Below are positions 1 to 11,310 of a stretch of 64,000 nucleotides of DNA, one piece after another. This stretch comes from Zantedeschia hybrid cultivar (taxonomy: Eukaryota > Streptophyta > Magnoliopsida > Alismatales > Araceae), in NCBI GenBank assembly GCA_030544215.1, contig JARZZO010000016.1, positions 35,796,001-35,860,000 of the forward strand, read 5' to 3'. Under the pieces are notes generated by a model that saw only the letters and a program-made list of their open reading frames with translations, was not told the origin of the DNA and did not search any database. The stretch's first letter is position 1; the number at the start of each line of letters is the position of its first letter. Made by a program: the position numbers and the translations under genes.

Positions 1-843
1 ATGTCATTCTTTGAATGGGACAATCTGCAACCCTCCTTGATCTTCGGTGTCGACGGCGATTTCATTGGTAGGAGAGGAGGGCAGATGAAGATGGGAGGAG
101 TCGGGTGGGGGTTCAAGTTGTGGGTACATTACATGCCCATATTCTCCTCAATTAGTTGGGAAGATTCCTTCTTGATCCCCGCAATCATGTCCGAAGCCAT
201 AGGATCCGCAACAGATCCTTTCCTTCACTGTTCTCCTCCCCTTCAAAGACGAAACCTTTTCCTTCTCTTCGCCTTCCTCATCTCATGCCTGAACCTGTGC
301 AACATCTCCGTGACTACCGTGGAGAGAGCCGCCTGCCATATATCACTCTCACCAATGAGCAAAGTACACTCTACCATATGTTGTCTACCGATAAATGGGC
401 TAAATACAAGATTATTGCTTCTATGGTGAAATTGCCATTCAGTGGGGTCCAAGCTAAGAAGATGGCTCAAGGATGACAAATTTACTGAGTACATAAATCT
501 GATACAGATGTTAGTTGAAATTGTAGTTGCACGGAGTGGTCATGGGAGCAGTAGTAGGAACGAGATGGGAGTGAGATGTCTTCTAGTTTACCATTCAAAT
601 TTTCCTTGGGAGTAGGAGGGGGATGGCGAGCAGGAGCGCTTTTGGGAACGGGAACGAATAGCAAAATGTGTAGATCCTACAACTAAGGTTGAAATAACTG
701 TCAATCCAACACAAGGTGATTGGTATGTTTGGAATAGAGGGGAGAGTGGTTTCTCAGTTAAGTCTTTGCACAAAATCATCAAAGAAACAACCATAACTTT
801 TTCCCAAAAAAAAAAATCTAGTGCAGGTTGTCATGCGCGCGCA

Positions 844-883
<40 letters not shown>

Positions 884-2279
884 GAGAGAAACCAAACAAA
901 GATATCCAGTGTAGATTGGCATGCTATAGAGAAGGAGACAACAAAATAGAGAGAAACCAAACTTCATTGAGTGCAAGTTGACTGTCAAATGCAATTTTCT
1001 TTCATCTCCTTTTCAAATACCCTTCGAATGGAGATTGATCGCTGATCAAATTTTGTTAAGCATAGGGATTCAAGTCATCCTAAGAAATGGCTGCTACACA
1101 TGCACGTGCACACCCACGTGTGAGGGAGGGAGGGAGGGAGAGAAATAGTTCAGAGATAATGTGAGGAAGCCAATAGGATGGTGCCTGACAAAGAGATAAT
1201 ATTAGACAGCTAAGATAAATCAAATAAATATGATCATTATGTGGCGCGCACACACACACAGAGACACACATGCGCGGGGAGGGGGGAGAGTTGGATGTTG
1301 GAGTCCGTCAGAACCACAATGAATGCTCCAAACAAATGCAGTGCAGAGCTTTGTTGATACTTGGATGTTACTCTACATTTATAATGTGAATAAAAACTAT
1401 AAAAGATGAATAATTCAGAAGATCGAATATAGTATGGATAAGGTTTCACAATTATATTGCAGGGACTACCTTGATGGTCACATCTGTGGATCCGTGTGAT
1501 GATAAATGCAGTAAGTATAAATGGTTGTGTGAGTGAAAGAGACGGATTATAATTAAAGAGAAAAGGTACACCATAAAAAATGATTCACAAAGTTTGTCCA
1601 GCACTTCAAGATTGCAGTTAATACTATAAACAAATGCAGGACACAAACTTACCTTAGTTTTACTGCACACATTTAACATCTAAAAAGAAGTTCTTGAGCA
1701 CACCTTCAGAATCTCTGCAATCATTGTGGACAAATGCAACAAATGAGAGAATAGATAGTCTGGTTAGAAGGTGATAAACATTGAGAAAAATCAAATAAGC
1801 TATAAGTAACATGCACCATTGGTAATGTCAAATGAAGCGAGCCGGTAGATGCTAGGACTGTGGTAATCTCCGTCACCCTCCTGGGTGGAACCTTCAGAGC
1901 CTCTGCTCTGGTTTTATCCTCCGCCTGCTTTCAATCCAACTTTCTGCTGGGATTCTTTTCCCCCACCCATTATCCTGACCAGCCTCCTTCTCCTTGCCTT
2001 TGACGCTTTCTTCTCCGAGCTTTCACTGTAGCTCCCCCACCAACCCACTAAGTTGTCATCTTCCAACTGCTGTTACTGTAGCTCCCTTCTGGCTTTTGAG
2101 TTGTGTACGCGGGCTTATGTAGGTAGCTTGTTCCATGTCATTGGAGCCTGTTTCATTGCTCTAAGATCACCGTGCTGTTACCCTTGCAAACTCTGAATCT
2201 GCAATATGGAGAATCCGAATAGCAGCAAGACCACTTAAACCAGATTGAATCAAAGGTTCTTAGCAACTTTCAGAACCTA
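1..2279. other. Unassigned region with microsatellites
   Basis: I recognise no gene here. Open frames in the first 480 bases have no family motif that I know. Simple repeats are visible: a GA tract near 848-880, GAGG repeats near 1120-1142 and CA-rich runs near 1250-1270. From about 1900 onward the plus strand may be the 5' untranslated region of the LINE fragment that starts its ORF1 at 2280. It shares ACTGTAGC-type segments with the 5' leader of the LINE at 39.7-40.0 kb. Confidence 0.4.
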
Positions 2280-2459
2280 ATGGCGAAAGAACCAGGGCCC
2301 TCCGTAGTTGAACTACATGAAGTTGATATGGGAGACCATAATAAATGGAAATATAGTCTACTGGTTAAAGTCCATTACGAAGTGAAGGCCAGGCCAGTAG
2401 GTTTGAAGGAATGGATCTCCAAAATGTGGATGCCTAAAGGTCAGTGGAAATTTGGCTAG
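2280..2459 (+). pseudogene. LINE ORF1 N-terminal fragment
   Basis: This 59-codon reading frame resembles the N-terminus of ORF1 of the LINE at 38-39.7 kb. Both carry a VKVH segment followed by RP-GLKEWIS-MW and then GQW. It starts at an ATG and ends at a TAG just after the conserved block, where the body of the LINE should continue. Since LINEs are normally truncated at the 5' end, a stub with only the 5' part suggests later interruption, probably by the Ty3/gypsy LTR that appears to begin next to it. The LINE assignment rests on similarity inside this window. Confidence 0.6.
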
Positions 2460-3195
2460 TCCACAATAGACTAGGTTCCTACTCAAAATACTAATAAGTC
2501 CAATGGGCCTAGTTTGACTTAACTAATAACTTCCCCATTCTAAATCTATTATTAAATTAAATAATGAGCCATAAATAAACTTAAATTACCCTGGCCTATT
2601 AATTAATTTAATTAACTAAAATCCACTTAATTAACTAAATTGGGCTGAATAACCCAAGACCCATTAATTAAATGAATTATATTCGAGATATAGGATATAA
2701 CATCTTCTTCTCCATAAAGAAATTTCGTCCTTAAAATTTAAATCGACATAACTCACCGAATAAGAAGGGATACTTCTTCTTTATGTCTTCTGTCTCTCAT
2801 GTAGCTTCCTTTGTAGAGCAATGTCGCCATAGAACCTTCACCAGAGGAATCACCTTGGTAAACAGCACTTGCTCTAGCGGTCCAAAATATGAATCGAATT
2901 CTCTTTATAAGATAAGTCCGGTTGCACTTCCAGTGGCTCATATCCGATCACATAAGATGGATCTGAGATGTACTTCCTAAGCAGAGACACATGGAATATT
3001 AGATGTACATTAGCCAATCCAGATGGTAAAACAAACTTGTAAGCCATTTCACTAACTGTTGGAGAATCTCAAATGGCCCAATGAATCTTGAACTAAGCGT
3101 GTCTTTCATTCCGAACCGTATAACCCCCTTCGTAAGAGACACCTTGAGAAACACATGATCAATGTTGATAGCCTGATACCAAAAAAGATGATGTA
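2460..3195 (-). mobile_element. Ty3/gypsy 3' fragment: integrase C-terminus and start of LTR
   Basis: On the minus strand, 3190 to about 2960 encodes the end of a Ty3/gypsy polyprotein. The frame runs DHVFLKVS-TKGVIRFG-K, then SRFIGPFEIL, then a YISDPS-like block and YEPLEVQPDLSYKE. In chromovirus-type elements this lies between the integrase and the chromodomain-like tail. The frame is broken several times. A purine-rich GGAGAAGAAG near 2703-2715, just before a TGTTATAT start, would be the polypurine tract and the first bases of the 3' LTR. The rest of pol, gag and the other LTR are absent. The LTR end near 2460 is uncertain. Confidence 0.6.
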
Positions 3196-3717
3196 AGACA
3201 ACTAACGGAAATAACAAAGTCACTAAAAGAGGTAGAGATCAGCAACAAGTAATATGGTAATAAGTAGACGCAACCTAATCGCACAATTGTAAAGTTGATA
3301 ACCACGCCGAATAACAAAAGCTAGCTGAGTAACCGTCCCTCTCGCGTGAGGAAACGTGACACCGTTGGCAGTTGAGAAACTACCGCAAGTCTAGAAAATT
3401 AGAACTACTCCAAAGTTATGTTGGAACTCAGGATAGGTGTAACATGCTCTCAAGCCAATAATGATGATGTATTATGAGCTAGGTATCCTACCTCACATGT
3501 CGGTGACAGATGAAAGTAAATACCAGGAAAAGTAGGCTATGGTAGGAGAGAGAAGTACGTACATTCACGTTGGTGCGTTGGAGAAGACCATCCAGTGTAC
3601 GTGTATTACCTCAAAGTACAATAAAATAAGGCCCACTCTTCGTAGGGGGGTAACATGCTACAAATAACCAATAGATGAAATTCGGGGGGTAAACACGACA
3701 GTTGACGGGCCATGTGT
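3196..3717. other. Unassigned AT-rich stretch
   Basis: I see no gene or recognisable repeat boundary in this stretch between the gypsy fragment and the 540-bp tandem duplication. Confidence 0.3.
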
Positions 3718-4809
3718 GATGCTGCCTCGGGATGCTTGCCACAAAATTGGAGACGACTAGATGTTGGCACATACATCGAGGTGGTTGACGCGGCCTCGGG
3801 ATGCGTAAACGGGGACCTTGATATACGTGCAAAGATGGCATACAAAATGAGGTGTTGTCGAGGCAGCACCACGCCGGATCTAGGTTGGCCTCATCGAGAC
3901 GAAATCAATGGCGTAGACGGTGCGCGAATTGGAGGACGAACCGGCCTAGAATGAGGGCGGTGCACTAACGGCCCTTGTTGCACTGCCTTTGCACAGCAGC
4001 AAACTGGATTTGGATCTGGTTCGAGCCTGGTTGAACCCTGGGTAGAGCCAGGACTGCACTTTGGGTGTTCTGGATCGAACTAGAACACCCAAAGTGGCTC
4101 GAACCCACCTAATACCAGCTAGCTCAGACTACGTTATTAAGGGCTGCAAAAGGACTCGGGTCAGGACCTGACTTGTTTCAACTAAGAAGGGCACACACCC
4201 TTTCTTCTTGTTTTACAAACCCTAGAAAAAGAGAGGGGGAGAGAAAGAGAGAAAGGAGATGCCGCCTTGGGATGCTTGCCATAAAATTGGAGGCGACTAG
4301 ATGTTGGCACGTAAATCGAGGTGGTTAACACAAGTCTCGTGATGCGTAAACAGGGCCTTGATATGCGTGCAAAGATGGCATACAAATGAGGCGTTGTCGA
4401 GGCAGCACCACACCGGATCTAGGTTGGCCTCATCGAGACGAAATCAATGGCGTAGACAGTGCGCGAATTGGTGCACTGATTGGCCTGGAATGAGGGCGAT
4501 GCACTAATGGCCCTTGTTGCACTACCTTTGCACAGCAGCAGACTGGATTTGGATCTAGTTTAGGCCTGGTTGAACCCTGGTTAGAGCCAGGACTACATCA
4601 GGTAGCAATATGGGTCGAACCAGAACACCCAAAGTGGCTCGAACCCACCTAATACTATTTGGCTCGGACTACATTATTAAGGGCTGCAAGAGGACTCGGA
4701 TTAGGACCTGACTTGGTTCAACTAAGAAGGGTAGATGCCCTTTCTTCTTCGTTCACAAACCCTAGAAAAAGAGAGGGGGGGAGAAAGAGAGAGGGGAGAG
4801 AGGGAAGAT
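3718..4809. repeat. Tandem duplication, two units of about 540 bp
   Basis: The segment beginning near 3718 recurs near 4261 with a 540-base offset. For example, GATGCTTGCC occurs at 3731 and 4271. Both units keep the same order of landmarks: a GGCAGCACCAC block, a GCGTAGAC block, a CCCTTGTTGCACT block, and an end of AAACCCTAGAAAAAGAGAG followed by purine-rich sequence. The copies differ by scattered substitutions and small indels, so the duplication is not recent. Open frames inside are short and not conserved between the copies, so I treat it as non-coding. Confidence 0.8.
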
Positions 4810-5260
4810 GAAGGAAACGGTTATGGGCGACGGGATTGGCGGTGCCGGCGGGTGATGCTGGTGGCAGTGACGCTGGTGGTGGATGGTTGTGGCGGAGGCA
4901 GCACTGGCGACAGTAGGTGGGAGCAGCAGCATCACCTGTAGCAAGGGCTGCCGACAGCGGCGGGGCCGGCCGGGGCTGCCGGCGGCGGCTCCTCCGACCT
5001 CTTCTTCTTCCTCTTTTCCTACTCCTCTTCTTCTGCTTTCTGTTGCTGCGGTTGAAACTGAGAGGGAGATGACCCCAGGTCTGTAGTACGGAGCAAAAAT
5101 TGTAGCAACAGTTCCCACGGTCTACAAACGCAGTGAGAAGGAAAGAGAGGGAAGAAAGGGTTAAGGAAGGGGGAAATTGAAGGAAGAAGGAGGCGGGGAG
5201 GAGATGATCCTTGCTGGCATCGCACTGGTAGGAAGGGGACCCCTCGGCGTCACATCAAGG
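4810..5260. other. GC-rich trinucleotide-biased stretch, no gene assigned
   Basis: This stretch is rich in GGC, GTG and TTC repeats and is open in several frames on both strands. That pattern is expected from low complexity rather than coding selection. I see no domain. Confidence 0.35.
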
Positions 5261-5268
5261 GATGAAAG

Positions 5269-5954
5269 TAGGGCTGGCAATGAGCCGAGCCGCTCGCGAG
5301 CCGCTCGGGCTCGGCTCGATTTCAGCTCAGTTCGGCTCGACTCGAAATGTCAAACGAGCCGAGCTCAAGCTTAAGTAGAAGCTCGAATAGCTTAACGAGC
5401 CGAGCTCAAGCTTAGGGTAGCTCGGCTCGTGAGCTCGTGAGCCGGCTCGAAATATTTAACATGTTTTTTTTAATTTTTTCAAACTAGGTCAAAGTGGCAT
5501 TCCATCCGTGTCCCGCGTTTAAATTTTCATATATGTAGTTAGTATTATCACAAAAGGTCTATATTCATGTTTAATTGAGTTCAAAATCTGTCCATTAAGG
5601 TTCTTGTTCATTTTTTATTATGCATTTAATTGTCTTCCTTGGGATTTTAATTGAATTGATTAGTTTTTATTTTATATGTCTTGGTAGAGTATTATTACAC
5701 AAGTTTGAATAAGAATACTAAAAAATCTTTATTCTGCATCAAATGACTAAAATTAAATCGCATATGTCCAAATTTTATTGGTTCGAGCTCGAGCCGAGCC
5801 GAGCTCGAGCCTGGCGAAAACGAGTCGAGCCGAGCTCGAGCCCAGATTTAGAGCTCGAACCGAGCTCGAGCTCGAGCTCGAGCCAAGCTCCATTGACCCG
5901 AGCCGAGCCCGAGCCATGCAAAGCTCGGCTCGGCTCGGCTCATTGCCAGCCCTA
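5269..5954. mobile_element. hAT-type MITE with perfect TIRs and 8-bp TSD
   Basis: The element starts TAGGGCTGGCAATGAGCCGA and ends with the exact reverse complement. The terminal inverted repeats are at least 23 bp and identical. The 8-bp sequence GATGAAAG flanks it perfectly on both sides (5261-5268 and 5955-5962). An 8-bp duplication with TA-G-TGGCAA termini is typical of hAT elements. The outer 150-200 bp on each side are arrays of GAGCTCG and GAGCCGAG motifs that could fold back. The core is AT-rich and carries no transposase, so the element is non-autonomous. Confidence 0.9.
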
Positions 5955-7907
5955 GATGAAAGGATCCCCGTCGCATTGGCTCTAGCTCTCCGTCGCAGAG
6001 AAACACACGAACAAGTGAAAACTCAAGTAATTTATGAACTATTCATGCATTAACTTCTGAATAAAGAGTACAATGATATATATAGACTATCCTACTCAAA
6101 CACCTAAGCCTCTGTTTGGTTGCAGCTTGGCCCACATTTAACCCCTGTCCATCCCCTATTTAACCCGGAAAGTGGTTTGGTATCAGGCTAGAGTTAAGAG
6201 GGTTAAAAATGGGCCAGACTAGACTTAACCCAGGCTAATCCTGGGTTCCATATCCCAGACCTAGGCCTGGGATAGAGGCAGCTCACGTGCTATCCTTTAT
6301 TCCCCTGCTGAGGAAGCCCGTCCTAATTCCTGCTAGGGTTCGCAGGCTCCTCCTACCTCTTTACTCCCCTCCCCTCTACAAGCTGCGATGGAGATGGCTT
6401 CTTGATACTACGACCTCATGGGATCCCTTCTTCGCTGCAAAACCCAGGACCTCAATGGTTTCTTCTCCGTGCAGCTTTTGCAGTCTCCTCTTCTCCCCTC
6501 CCGGTGGTGCTACAGGAACACTATGTGGGCTATAATGGGGATCTGGTGTGAGGTCCCTAGCTTCATTCTCAGATGAGCCCTTCTTCCACGATGTTGTGAA
6601 TCTGCTACATCCAGGGAGGAAGCTTTCACTTTTTTCCTCCCATTTGTGGGGGGATATCGAGCTGCTTCAAGTGGGGGTATGATCTGCACCCTCGACCCCT
6701 TCGATCTTGCTTTGCTTGTTTCACTCCATTTCCCCATCTTCCTCTCCTTGGACAAATAGGTAGGTAACCTTCTCCATGTGTGGCCTCTTATCAGCTGCAA
6801 CATTCCTCTTCTTGGGTTGCCTGTTCATCCAGTTTATGATGGTACCCTTTTGATTTCTATAGTTTTTTCAACGGTTCCCTATTGAATGAGATTTTTGACT
6901 GTTGCATTGTAACAGCATCTTATTTGATCTACTATCTGAGATATCTGCTTAACTATATCTATTGTGTTGTATAGTCACATAGACACATTTCTTTATGATA
7001 TATTGTCATATATCAATTGGGAAATTTATATATTGGCCATGTATATTGAGTGCTTGCTATACTGATTTATTGCCATTGTGAATTTGCCTTAGAAAAGGTA
7101 TTCTACTTGCTTTCCTTGTTTGACTCCATTCCCCCTCTTCCTAATCAACTTGTCAAAATTATATCTGTAGACTTTAAAAGCACATGCTCTGGTGAAGGGT
7201 GGCCTGCAGGTTGTTTGCCCTTTGTGCAATTCACTTGGTTCAAGTCGAGATTGAGTGTGATGCTTATTGGGCATTTGCCCCTAGTTAATGTTTTTAACTT
7301 CACCAACTTTTTTTAATATAACGTATCATTCACACAAATACATTGCTGCTTTATGAATTTCTGTGCGTCTAAGTGGTATACTTTGCAGTCTACTGTAGTG
7401 TGCAACTATAGGTGCCAAGGTTATGGTTGTCTTTGCATTCGTTAATGGACACCTATAGCATGTTTGCTCTGAATAAGTATCTTCAAGTCCAAGCATATAG
7501 CCATAGATAGCTTTATTTTATGTGCGTATGTCACCCACCCCCGTCTTTATGTTTCAGTGGCAACCTGTCAACTACAGGGATCCATTATATTTTTGGCTAT
7601 CACATACCACGATATCTCAGTTTGGTAAGTACATAGAATGACTTTCTGGTTCCTTTTATTTGTAATTTGCGTCGGACACTATTATTTGATGTATAGGTTT
7701 TGTGGAACCAGTGTCATGTTGCTGGTTATTCTTCCACATACGTGCTGCCCAAGTTCAGTAGTTGCACATTGTGCCCTTTGTTTCCTGGATTTTTTCCCAT
7801 TCTTTTATATTTCTTTTATATATCTTCTAATTTTTTTATCTGAGTCAAAAGGGTGGCCTTGAATCTCTATTTAGACATGCCCCCAGCAAGACAAGGTACT
7901 GGTAAAC

Positions 7908-8111
7908 TTGCTAGGATCAATATCACAACACAAACTCCATTGTCACCAGGGCAGTTTCAAAAGGCATGTTTGGACCAAGATCATGGTCCCATTTAATGAA
8001 GCCACACATCTCAAGATGGACCAGGACAATTTAGCCAGTTGTTGGTGGAAGAATATGAAGAGACTATACCACGAATATGAACAGTTGTTAACTCGTAGTG
8101 GACTAGTATAA
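7908..8111 (+). pseudogene. Myb/SANT-like domain fragment (Harbinger ORF1 remnant)
   Basis: The frame contains GSFKRHVWTKI, FNEATHLKMDQDNL, WWKNMKRLYHEYEQLLTRSG. This aligns with exon 1 of the intact ORF1 at 14.3-14.6 kb (GTFKTQVWHQI, FNAASHLNYNKDQL, RWKVLKGIYVKLDTLFKRSG). In plants this domain marks the DNA-binding ORF1 protein of PIF/Harbinger elements and related host proteins. The fragment covers only the second half of the domain and stops where the WDDE-like tail should begin. It shows that a second, older Harbinger lineage was present at this locus. Confidence 0.65.
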
Positions 8112-8819
8112 TGTCGTTCATATTATGCCCTCAATTTGTTATCTTATGTTTCTGTCCATAGTTGCTTTATTATGCTGGACTAGTATAATGTCGTTCATAT
8201 ATACAGGTTGGTGATGGTATGTTGATGGAAGGTTTAACTTGAAGTTGGTGTTTCTGATAATTAGCCAAAGGGTAGCCGTATGCTTGTCTATTGAAGCAGA
8301 ACCAAAGCTTTTATACGATACAACGCAAATAGCCCCAGCACACTGCATTTTTTTCTAACTGCTAGTGTGGCACACATGAAGCAAAGGACGGCAGCAACCA
8401 TCACATCAGGAATTGAAGCAATGAAGCCTCCAACCTCTTTACACAAAATGTCTCGAGAGAATAGTACAAACTATTCCACAAAGCACATAGTATCCGCAGT
8501 GTATTATTTTTTATTTTCTTTTTTGTAATCCTTATTATTCAATTAACCAATTTTACAGGTGACGTAATTTGGCTCCTCTCCTGTGTACACCTGCTGCCAA
8601 TCTCATTCCATTTGAACATGTCCTGAACATTTTTTTATGTAATTTGGCTCTCAATATCGTTATCTCTTTTTAATGGTTCTAGTCAAGTGCCCTCAATATT
8701 TCATTTACATGAGATTGTGCTGTAATTTGTGTACATATGACCCGGTCTGTGGGAATTGTTTCTTTCTACATGTTGTAGGTTTTTTTTTTGTGGCAAAGCA
8801 GTGGAAGTGTGAGATTTGA

Positions 8820-9220
8820 GTTTTTTTTACAGGTTATATGCTCTTTTTTTGGGTGCCCAAGGTGTACACGAGAAGCGTGCATTTTGAAATCCATTTTACA
8901 GGTTATATTTTAGGTGCTGGAGTGTACATGTGAAATGCGTATTTTGTTTTTTCCCCAGCAAGTTATATGTTCTGTTTTTTTTAAGCGGCAAAGTGATCCG
9001 TTGAAGTGTTATTTGATTCTTTTTATGGTTATATGTTCTTTAGGTGTCCGAGTGTACACAAGTGTGCTTTTTGATTTTTTTTTTTTTTTTAACAGATTAT
9101 ATGTTCTTCTTTTAGGTGTCCAATATGTACACATTTTGAAATCCAGTTTACAGGTCATACGTTCTTCTTTTAGGTGCCCGAGCATACATGTGAAGTGTGC
9201 GTCTTGATTTTTAGTTATGG
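8820..9220. repeat. Imperfect tandem repeats, TTATATGTTCTTTT...GTGTACA type
   Basis: About five degenerate units of roughly 60-90 bp each follow the pattern ACAGGTTATATGTTCTTT, then GGTGTCCGAGTGTACA, then GTGTGCATTTTGA. The same array lies in copy 2 at about 22770-23090 with one block deleted. I see no function. Confidence 0.55.
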
Positions 9221-10119
9221 TTTGATGTATACTCTTACATGTTCAAAATATGTTCTTACCGGTTCAACTATGTTATCAAATGATCAGATTTATGCGTATT
9301 GTCATATAGTTGAATAAGTGCACAGTTAGGGGTTCAACTATGCTAAGTATGCAAGAACATCGGTCAACTGTGTTATGGTCAAATTGGTTTAACTTATGGT
9401 TGGTCCCTTAAGTTAATCACATGATCAAACGGGTCAACTACGTTAAGCAATCTATCAAATAGATCCTATTTACCAACCATCTTTAAGTACATTTCAAACT
9501 AGTCCAACATTGTTACACTTGTTGAAATTAAGCATGCGGTCAAACAAGTCAAATATGTTTAATAAATGATCAATTCGATATCATTTTGGATCAGCTTGTG
9601 ATCCATGTTCAGCGTACAGTCAAATGGTCAAGGATGGTCAAAGAGAGATTATTCCATAGTATTTAACTAAGCCAAATAATGTAGACAGTCAAATTATTAA
9701 TCTTAATTAATATCATAATTCCTTGTAAAATATTCTAATCAAGGTTAATGAGAACTAAAACTTAAATTAATTTAACAAAAAAACAAATAATGGGTGAAGT
9801 CCATGAATTAAATCTTGATTTTGTTGGGTGATAAGAGAGGACTTAACTTAGAAGCAGGCTACTAAGCGCAAAATGGTTATTCTACCTACCTGTCTTACAT
9901 TAAAGCTCACTTCGTTACCAAATCGAATAACTCAACTTATCCTATCAGGATATTCCACTGTTACCAAACGAAAAAGCTAGTTAACCTAGGCTAACCTAAT
10001 CTAGGGTGCTATATTAGGTATCCCCATCCCACAATCAAAGAAGAGCAGTATTGTTCCAAATGGCCTACTCTGTTCAAGTTCAGCGGTAAAAGAAGAGTAA
10101 TACCTACTGCAATTTCCCT

Positions 10120-10416
10120 GGGGCATTGTAGTGGATAAACTAATTTTTTTTTGGAAAAATTTTTAGGTCAGGCCCTGCATGTCCTATCTGTTTGTATCGT
10201 ACAATGTTCGATAGGACGATTAAAAAAAAATGAAAAATAAAAAATCATTATTAGGCTTGACCCATTAAGGGTTTTTTTTTTTAGGTTCAATTTTTTATTT
10301 TCAAAATTTTTTGGATTGTCCGATTGGACATTACGCTATATGGAAGGTTAGGACATGTCGGACCCAAGTTAAAAAAAAAAATTCAAAAATCAAATTGTTT
10401 ATCCACTGCAATGGCC
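10120..10416. mobile_element. Inverted-repeat MITE (copy 1)
   Basis: The segment starts GGGGCATTGTAGTGGATAAA. Its end, read in reverse complement, is GGCCATTGCAGTGGATAAAC, and similarity continues inward through the block containing CATGTCCTA. The inverted repeats are therefore about 55-60 bp around an AT-rich core. There is no coding capacity, and I could not establish a target duplication. It lies within the duplicated unit, so the matching copy at 23880-24157 reflects segmental duplication rather than a second transposition. Confidence 0.6.
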
Positions 10417-11049
10417 TCATTGTTGTTAGGGGGGCATGGCAGCGAGCATTATTCATAAAAGAATAATGGGGTTAACTTTTATGAAAGAGTAATATTTGCT
10501 ACAAAAATACTTGTAAAAGAATATGGGCTTAACTTTTATGATTGTAGGTGTGCAATCATGCAACCCTTCAGAGGGAACACAGTAAGTCTTAAATGTAAGA
10601 GGAACGCTAAGTCTTAAATGTATGTAGCATGCCATCTGATCAACGCTGAGCATATGTTGACATATGTTACCTACATTCATAGACTTCACTATGAAACGGA
10701 TATCAAAGAAGCGATTTACACATAATGAATATATTACCATTAAACAATAAATAACTAAATAAGTTTGTATGTCGTATCTGATTGACTTATAGGCCATACA
10801 GAATACTAATACTTTAAGCGTCACTTTGTTTGCGGAATATGGTCGAATACGGGACGAATAAGGAGAGAATAAAGCTATTTTCACTTTGACAGTCGGAATG
10901 GCTTAAACCGCCCAGAATGAGGTATTCCGGGAATAAGGCGAATAAGCCATCCTGGCTGATCCCCACGAACTGCCTATTCCGGCCACATTTTGCAGGGGCA
11001 CGAATACGACGCGCTGCATCGTCGCCCGTGCCCACGCGAAACCCACCCT

Positions 11050-11190
11050 ACCCCCCTCTCTGCGCTCGCCCTACCGGCACGCCCCCCGCAGAACCCTAGC
11101 TCTGCGCTCGCCCCTCTCGCCTTGTCGGCACGCCGCCTGCATAATCCTACCTCTGCGCTCGCCCTGCCTGTGCGCCCCTCCGCTGACTGG
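11050..11190 (+). repeat. GC-rich imperfect repeats near the Harbinger left end
   Basis: Three degenerate units of about 40-50 bp begin CTCTGCGCTCGCCC and contain a GGCACGCC block, at about 11062, 11101 and 11150. They lie in a GC-rich leader about 240 bp inside the left terminus, unlike the AT-rich sequence around them. The open frames here follow from base composition. Confidence 0.55.
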
Positions 11191-11310
11191 TACATCCTTT
11201 GCTTTCTTCCTCACACACTAGCCATGCTCACCGGTCATCTCCTTGCTACGGTTTCTTCCTCCATCCACAACCTCCTTTCCCTCTTCCCGATAGGTTCACG
11301 GGAGTTGTAG

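Larger units (their letters stand above)
6113..10047 (+). mobile_element. Degenerate Harbinger-like element (boundaries tentative)
   Basis: The left end GCCTCTGTTTGGTTGCAG follows a TAA. The reverse complement of the sequence ending near 10047 reads CTCTTCTTTGATTGTGGGA, which closely resembles the left terminus of the MITE at 25719. A Myb/SANT-like fragment typical of Harbinger ORF1 lies inside, at 7908-8111. I could not find a matching 3-bp duplication on the right, and the right half overlaps the duplicated segment described separately. The call is therefore tentative. No transposase is present. Confidence 0.35.
8104..10817. repeat. Duplicated segment, copy 1, left part
   Basis: This sequence recurs at 22056-24557 with high similarity over its whole length. 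It is the left part of a duplicated unit whose right part (20867-22055) is displaced by the 10-kb Harbinger insertion at 10818-20866. Copy 1 keeps about 130 bp near 9350-9480 and about 80 bp near 8935-9015 that are missing from copy 2. It has no protein-coding content that I recognise. It contains imperfect repeats near 8820-9220 and a MITE-like inverted-repeat element at 10120-10416. Confidence 0.85.

Noticed and set aside
4762..5118. 118-codon minus-strand frame
   Set aside because: It consists of simple Ser, Ala, Pro and Glu runs from trinucleotide repeats, with no conserved motif.
7638..7862. 74-codon hydrophobic frame as a membrane protein
   Set aside because: T-rich sequence encodes Phe and Leu runs by chance; there is no conserved feature, and the frame lies in a transposon remnant.
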